Below, in pieces: positions 60,957-64,000 of a stretch of DNA of 64,000 nt (position 1 is the first letter of the stretch; each line of letters begins with the position of its first letter). A program made the translations under genes and the position numbers. The stretch covers positions 930,001 through 994,000 of the forward strand of contig CAWICB010000007.1 of assembly GCA_963834515.1 (NCBI GenBank), read 5' to 3'. The notes under the pieces were generated by a model. The model saw nothing but the letters and a program-made list of their open reading frames with translations, was not told the DNA's origin and ran no database searches. This DNA comes from RYN-230 sp963834515. GTDB lineage: Bacteria; Actinomycetota; Actinomycetes; Streptosporangiales; Streptosporangiaceae.

Positions 60957-63302
60957 TTACCGTTCTCCCGCTGGGACACGGCCCCGGCTGCGCCCTACCA
61001 GGCCCAGCTCGCGGCCCCGGGCCACGGCGTCCTGGCGGTCCGAGACGCCGAGCTTCCGGTAGATGGACTGGGTGTGCGTCTTGACCGTGTTCAGTGAGAC
61101 GTAGAGCTCCTTGGCGATCTTGCGCAGCGACCGGTCGCCATCGAACAGGCGCAGCACCGCCTCTTCCCGCTCGGTGAGCGGCTCGGCCAGCGACGCGGCC
61201 CGCCGCGGCCCGGCCAGCTGGCGTTCCAGCGCCTCCAGGCGGGCCAGCTGGGCCTGCGCGCCGTCCGGCAACTCGGTCAGCACGTCGCGGGCCTCGTCGG
61301 CCAGCTGCTCGGCCCGGGCCCGGTCCCCCTGGTCCAGGACCACCCGCCCGAGCAGCACGGTGGCCTCGAACGTGGGCCACGGGCTGCTCCCGGCGATCCC
61401 GCGGCGCGAGCGCAGCGCCTGTTCCAGTTCACCCCGGGCCTGGTCGAGCCGCCCCTGCGCGGCATAGACCGTGCCGGCCGCGATGTGCGCCATCGAAGCC
61501 GACGGCGTCGGCGCCAACTCGTCCCGGCGGGCCAGGTCAAGGGCGTTATGCATAAGTTCGCGGGCCCGCGGCAGGCGGCCCTCGTCCACCGCCATGAGTG
61601 AGAGCGTGGCGGTGGCCACGATGCGGGTCAGCGGCAGCGATGCCTCGCTCCGGACCGCTTCCTCGAGCGGCCTGGCGGCCGCTTCGGGCTGCCCGGACAG
61701 ATACCGGCTGTACCCGAACGCTGCCCTGGCCAGCGCGTACCAGGGCGACGTCGGATCGCGCTCCAGCCGGGCCGCCGCGGCCGCCGACTCGCGCATGACC
61801 AGCAGGCCGTCGAAGCCGTAGGCGGCGCGCAGCAGCGCGGCAGAGAACCGCAGTGACCGCATCCCGTCTGGCAGCGGCCCGTCGTCCGCGCCGGTCTCGA
61901 TGACCGGTAGCCAGCGCCGGGCGGACTGCTGGTCGCCGGACATGGCCGCTGCCCACGCCGCGCAGTGCGCGGCCCGCGGGCTGGCCGCGATGCGGCTCTC
62001 GCCGAGCGCCCGGATCCACTTGCCGACCGTCGCCGCCTGACCGGAATTGACGTAGCTGAGCCAGCAGCCGGCGATGAGGTCGACGGCCAGCCGGACGTCC
62101 CCGGAGGCCATCGCGTGCTCGATGGCCTCATCCGCCGACCCGTGCAGCTGATGCCAGGCGCTGGCCCGCTGGTGCAGCGCGGGTACCAGGTCCGGCTCGG
62201 CCCGGGCCAGCTGACTGCGCAGCACCTGGCCGAACAGATGATGGTAGCGGAACCACTGCCGGGTCTCGTCCAGCGGCACGAGGAACAGGTTCTCCCGCTC
62301 CAGCCGGTCCAGCAGGCCGGCCGCGTTGGGCACCTCGCTGACCGCCGTGCCCAGCGGGGCGCTGAACCGGCCGAGCACCGACGTCCGGACCAGGAACCGC
62401 TGGACTTCTGGCGGCTGCCGGCTGAGCACCTCCTCGGCCAGGAAGTCGCCGATGAACCGGTTGTCGCCGGAGAACTGGGCGATGAAGGCGGGCGGCGACG
62501 GATGACCGCGCAGCGACAGCGCGGCCAGGTACACGCCGGCCGGCCAGCCTTCCGTCCGGGCCACCAGATCCGCCAGATCAGGCCCTTTCAGCTGAACGCC
62601 AGATACGGCGTGCACGAGCGCCGCCACGTGCGCGGTGGTCAGCTGCAGCTGGCCGGCCCGGATGTCGAGCAGCTGCCCGGCGGCGCGCAGGCGGCCCAGC
62701 CGCAGCGGCGGGTCGGCCCGCGAGGTGAGCACAAGCTGCGCCGGCAAGGGCAGGTGCAGCAGCAGGAGCTCCAGCTGCTCGTGGCAGGCCTGGTTGGTGA
62801 TGAGGTGATAGTCGTCGAGGACCAGGATGACCGGGGCCCGCAGCTCGGCCAGCGCGTTGGCCAGCATCGGCAGGACCGTGCCGGCCATCTCGGGGGCCTG
62901 CACCCGGAGCGCGCCCAGGATGCCGGCCCCGTGGAAACTGGGGCACGCCCGCTGCAATGCGCAGACCACATGCCACCACAGCCGGCCCGGGTCATTATCG
63001 GCCGGGTCCAGGGACACCCAGGCAAATGGCCTGCGCTCCGTATCGCTGGCCCGCCACTGGGCGACCAGCGTGGTTTTCCCGAAACCGGCCGGCGCGTCGA
63101 CGAGGACGAGCTTGGTGGCCACGTGCGCGGCCAGGTACTCGATGAGCTCGGGCCGCCCCACCCATTCGGTACGCGGCCCGGGCGCGTGCAGCTTGGTCTC
63201 AATCGGCAGGTCGATCCCGGCGCGGGCGGGGTCGGCAGTAGCAGCCGCCCGCCGGGGGGCGGGTGGCGCTCGGCCCCCTCCGGGGCGTACGGCACCAACC
63301 AC
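60957..63302 (-). CDS. LAL-type LuxR regulator (second paralogue)
   Basis: 781 residues. Walker A APAGFGKTT, Walker B VILVLDDYH, sensor SRADPPLRL, TPR-like middle part, and LuxR HTH (LTEREEAVLRLFDGDRSLRKIAKELYVSLNTVKTHTQSIYRKLGVSDRQDAV). Residue by residue it parallels the protein at 57407-59899, so the two arose by duplication. GTG at 63302 is used; the first ~30 residues are low complexity. Confidence 0.88.
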   Translation of the reverse strand: MVGAVRPGGGRAPPAPRRAAATADPARAGIDLPIETKLHAPGPRTEWVGRPELIEYLAAHVATKLVLVDAPAGFGKTTLVAQWRASDTERRPFAWVSLDPADNDPGRLWWHVVCALQRACPSFHGAGILGALRVQAPEMAGTVLPMLANALAELRAPVILVLDDYHLITNQACHEQLELLLLHLPLPAQLVLTSRADPPLRLGRLRAAGQLLDIRAGQLQLTTAHVAALVHAVSGVQLKGPDLADLVARTEGWPAGVYLAALSLRGHPSPPAFIAQFSGDNRFIGDFLAEEVLSRQPPEVQRFLVRTSVLGRFSAPLGTAVSEVPNAAGLLDRLERENLFLVPLDETRQWFRYHHLFGQVLRSQLARAEPDLVPALHQRASAWHQLHGSADEAIEHAMASGDVRLAVDLIAGCWLSYVNSGQAATVGKWIRALGESRIAASPRAAHCAAWAAAMSGDQQSARRWLPVIETGADDGPLPDGMRSLRFSAALLRAAYGFDGLLVMRESAAAAARLERDPTSPWYALARAAFGYSRYLSGQPEAAARPLEEAVRSEASLPLTRIVATATLSLMAVDEGRLPRARELMHNALDLARRDELAPTPSASMAHIAAGTVYAAQGRLDQARGELEQALRSRRGIAGSSPWPTFEATVLLGRVVLDQGDRARAEQLADEARDVLTELPDGAQAQLARLEALERQLAGPRRAASLAEPLTEREEAVLRLFDGDRSLRKIAKELYVSLNTVKTHTQSIYRKLGVSDRQDAVARGRELGLVGRSRGRVPAGER

Positions 63303-63673
63303 TCGTTAAGGATTAACCAAGATCCCATCTCATGGCAATGGCAGCGGGCGCCCGGCGTGGCGCGCCGGGCCCATTTGCCGGGTGGTTCACGAAGACTTCG
63401 CCAAACGGTCACCCAACCGCGGGCCGGCCGTGCTGAGCTCCCGCGCCCGGCCACGACCGTGCCGTCCTGGGCAGCGGGCGGGTTCGCCTGCTCCGGCGTG
63501 TCCGGCCACCGCCCGCTGATCCGGTTCACCGCGGCCCGGCCTGGTCCGCCGGTCATCTGCCAGTGGCCCGCAGCACAATGGCGAACCAGCCGCTACCGGG
63601 GCAGTAACAATCCGGGCTGTCCTTTCCCGCACAATCCGCCAATATCACATTCACCGGCGTACACTCCCCAGCC
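63303..63673. other. Divergent intergenic region upstream of the second LAL gene
   Basis: About 370 bp between the LAL start (minus) and a membrane-protein start (plus). TTAAGGATTAACC at 63306-63318 could be part of a promoter or operator. No other feature seen. Confidence 0.4.
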
Positions 63674-64000
63674 ATGGCGGGTGGGGGGGAATCCGGCCCG
63701 GCGGATGATGCCGGCCAGTCGCTCGGCCGTGCCTGGCAGCCTTACCGGGGCGTCTATGACGTGCCCGGGAGACTGCGCCGGTCGGCCACCCTCGCACTTA
63801 TCGTGTCGCCCGTCGGGCTGATCGTTATCTCGGTGATCCGGCTGCTGATAGTGGCCGACTACAATCCGGTCACGGCCTCGGCGATAGTGTCGTCGGGCGG
63901 TTATGTAGACACACTGCTCGGCACGATCATCCCACTGGTGCCCATTTTCGCCCCATACGTCGCCCTTGTACTGCTTTTCTTCAACCGGGTGATACCGGCC
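63674..64000 (+). CDS. Membrane protein, 5' part (runs off the right edge)
   Basis: 109 residues visible: a hydrophilic start (GESGPADDAGQSLGRAWQPYRG), a helix LALIVSPVGLIVISVIRLLIV and another TLLGTIIPLVPIFAPYVALVLLFF. ATG at 63674. Two TM segments so far; the rest lies outside the window. Function unknown. Confidence 0.65.
   Translation, partial: MAGGGESGPADDAGQSLGRAWQPYRGVYDVPGRLRRSATLALIVSPVGLIVISVIRLLIVADYNPVTASAIVSSGGYVDTLLGTIIPLVPIFAPYVALVLLFFNRVIPA

Noticed and set aside
61965..63821. A 618-residue plus-strand open frame
   Set aside because: Opposite the second LAL gene; composition is the mirror of it, with no domain.

Overview
The window is 64 kb of very GC-rich chromosome with heavy G/C third-position bias and many GTG starts. 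The gene set points to a filamentous, sporulating actinomycete: an SsgB-type division/sporulation protein, a MhuD-type haem mono-oxygenase, an ECF41-type sigma factor, helix-turn-helix/TPR and anti-sigma-like ATPase genes, DUF1707, DUF2637 and tandem LAL-type LuxR regulators. I would place it near Streptosporangiales or Streptomyces-like lineages but cannot name a species.

Layout. 0-8 kb: 5' part of thrS, a repeat-rich L,D-transpeptidase, a CorA remnant, a haem-degrading mono-oxygenase beside a D-amino-acid PLP enzyme, and an amine/amino-acid module of APC permease plus glutamine-synthetase-like ligase. 8-12 kb: a MarR/mono-oxygenase divergon with a perfect 16-bp palindrome, then a self-contained trpB-trpA-gntR operon behind a symmetric set of four CTAG boxes. 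12-20 kb: stress protein, ABC exporter pair, GH13 enzyme, a BNR-repeat protein translationally coupled to a MoaD/ThiS-like protein, a Clp-N protein, a HAD phosphatase and a copA fossil next to copZ. 20-28 kb: tRNA-Val(CAC), ssgB, a class IV aminotransferase, hutH, an XRE-cupin/methyltransferase divergon, a double-GNAT protein, DinB and PPC proteins, and tRNA-Gly/Cys/Val. 28-32 kb: 3-hydroxyacyl-CoA dehydrogenase and a GH65 phosphorylase.

32.3-48 kb is accessory DNA. It carries a decayed integrative element (DUF2637 remnant, a tRNA-3'-end-like attachment scar, an N-terminally truncated tyrosine integrase) with a lower-GC epoxide hydrolase/TetR pair, a tyrosinase operon, a flavoprotein/XRE-TPR/ATPase/XRE signalling cluster, Phd-VapC and MNT-HEPN toxin-antitoxin pairs, and decayed second copies of several of these. 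48-64 kb: an orphan nuoB divergent from a LysR gene, a TetR/DsrE divergon, an ECF41 sigma factor divergent from its carboxymuconolactone-decarboxylase partner with matching promoter motifs on both strands, an MFS exporter, an XRE-cupin/B3-4 pair, and two paralogous ~800-residue LAL regulators flanking a small membrane protein.

About ten otherwise normal genes are broken by single-base frameshifts, usually in G/C runs, including the normally essential thrS. I read most of these as sequence errors rather than biology and annotate the genes across them. No CRISPR array, rRNA or intact insertion sequence was seen.
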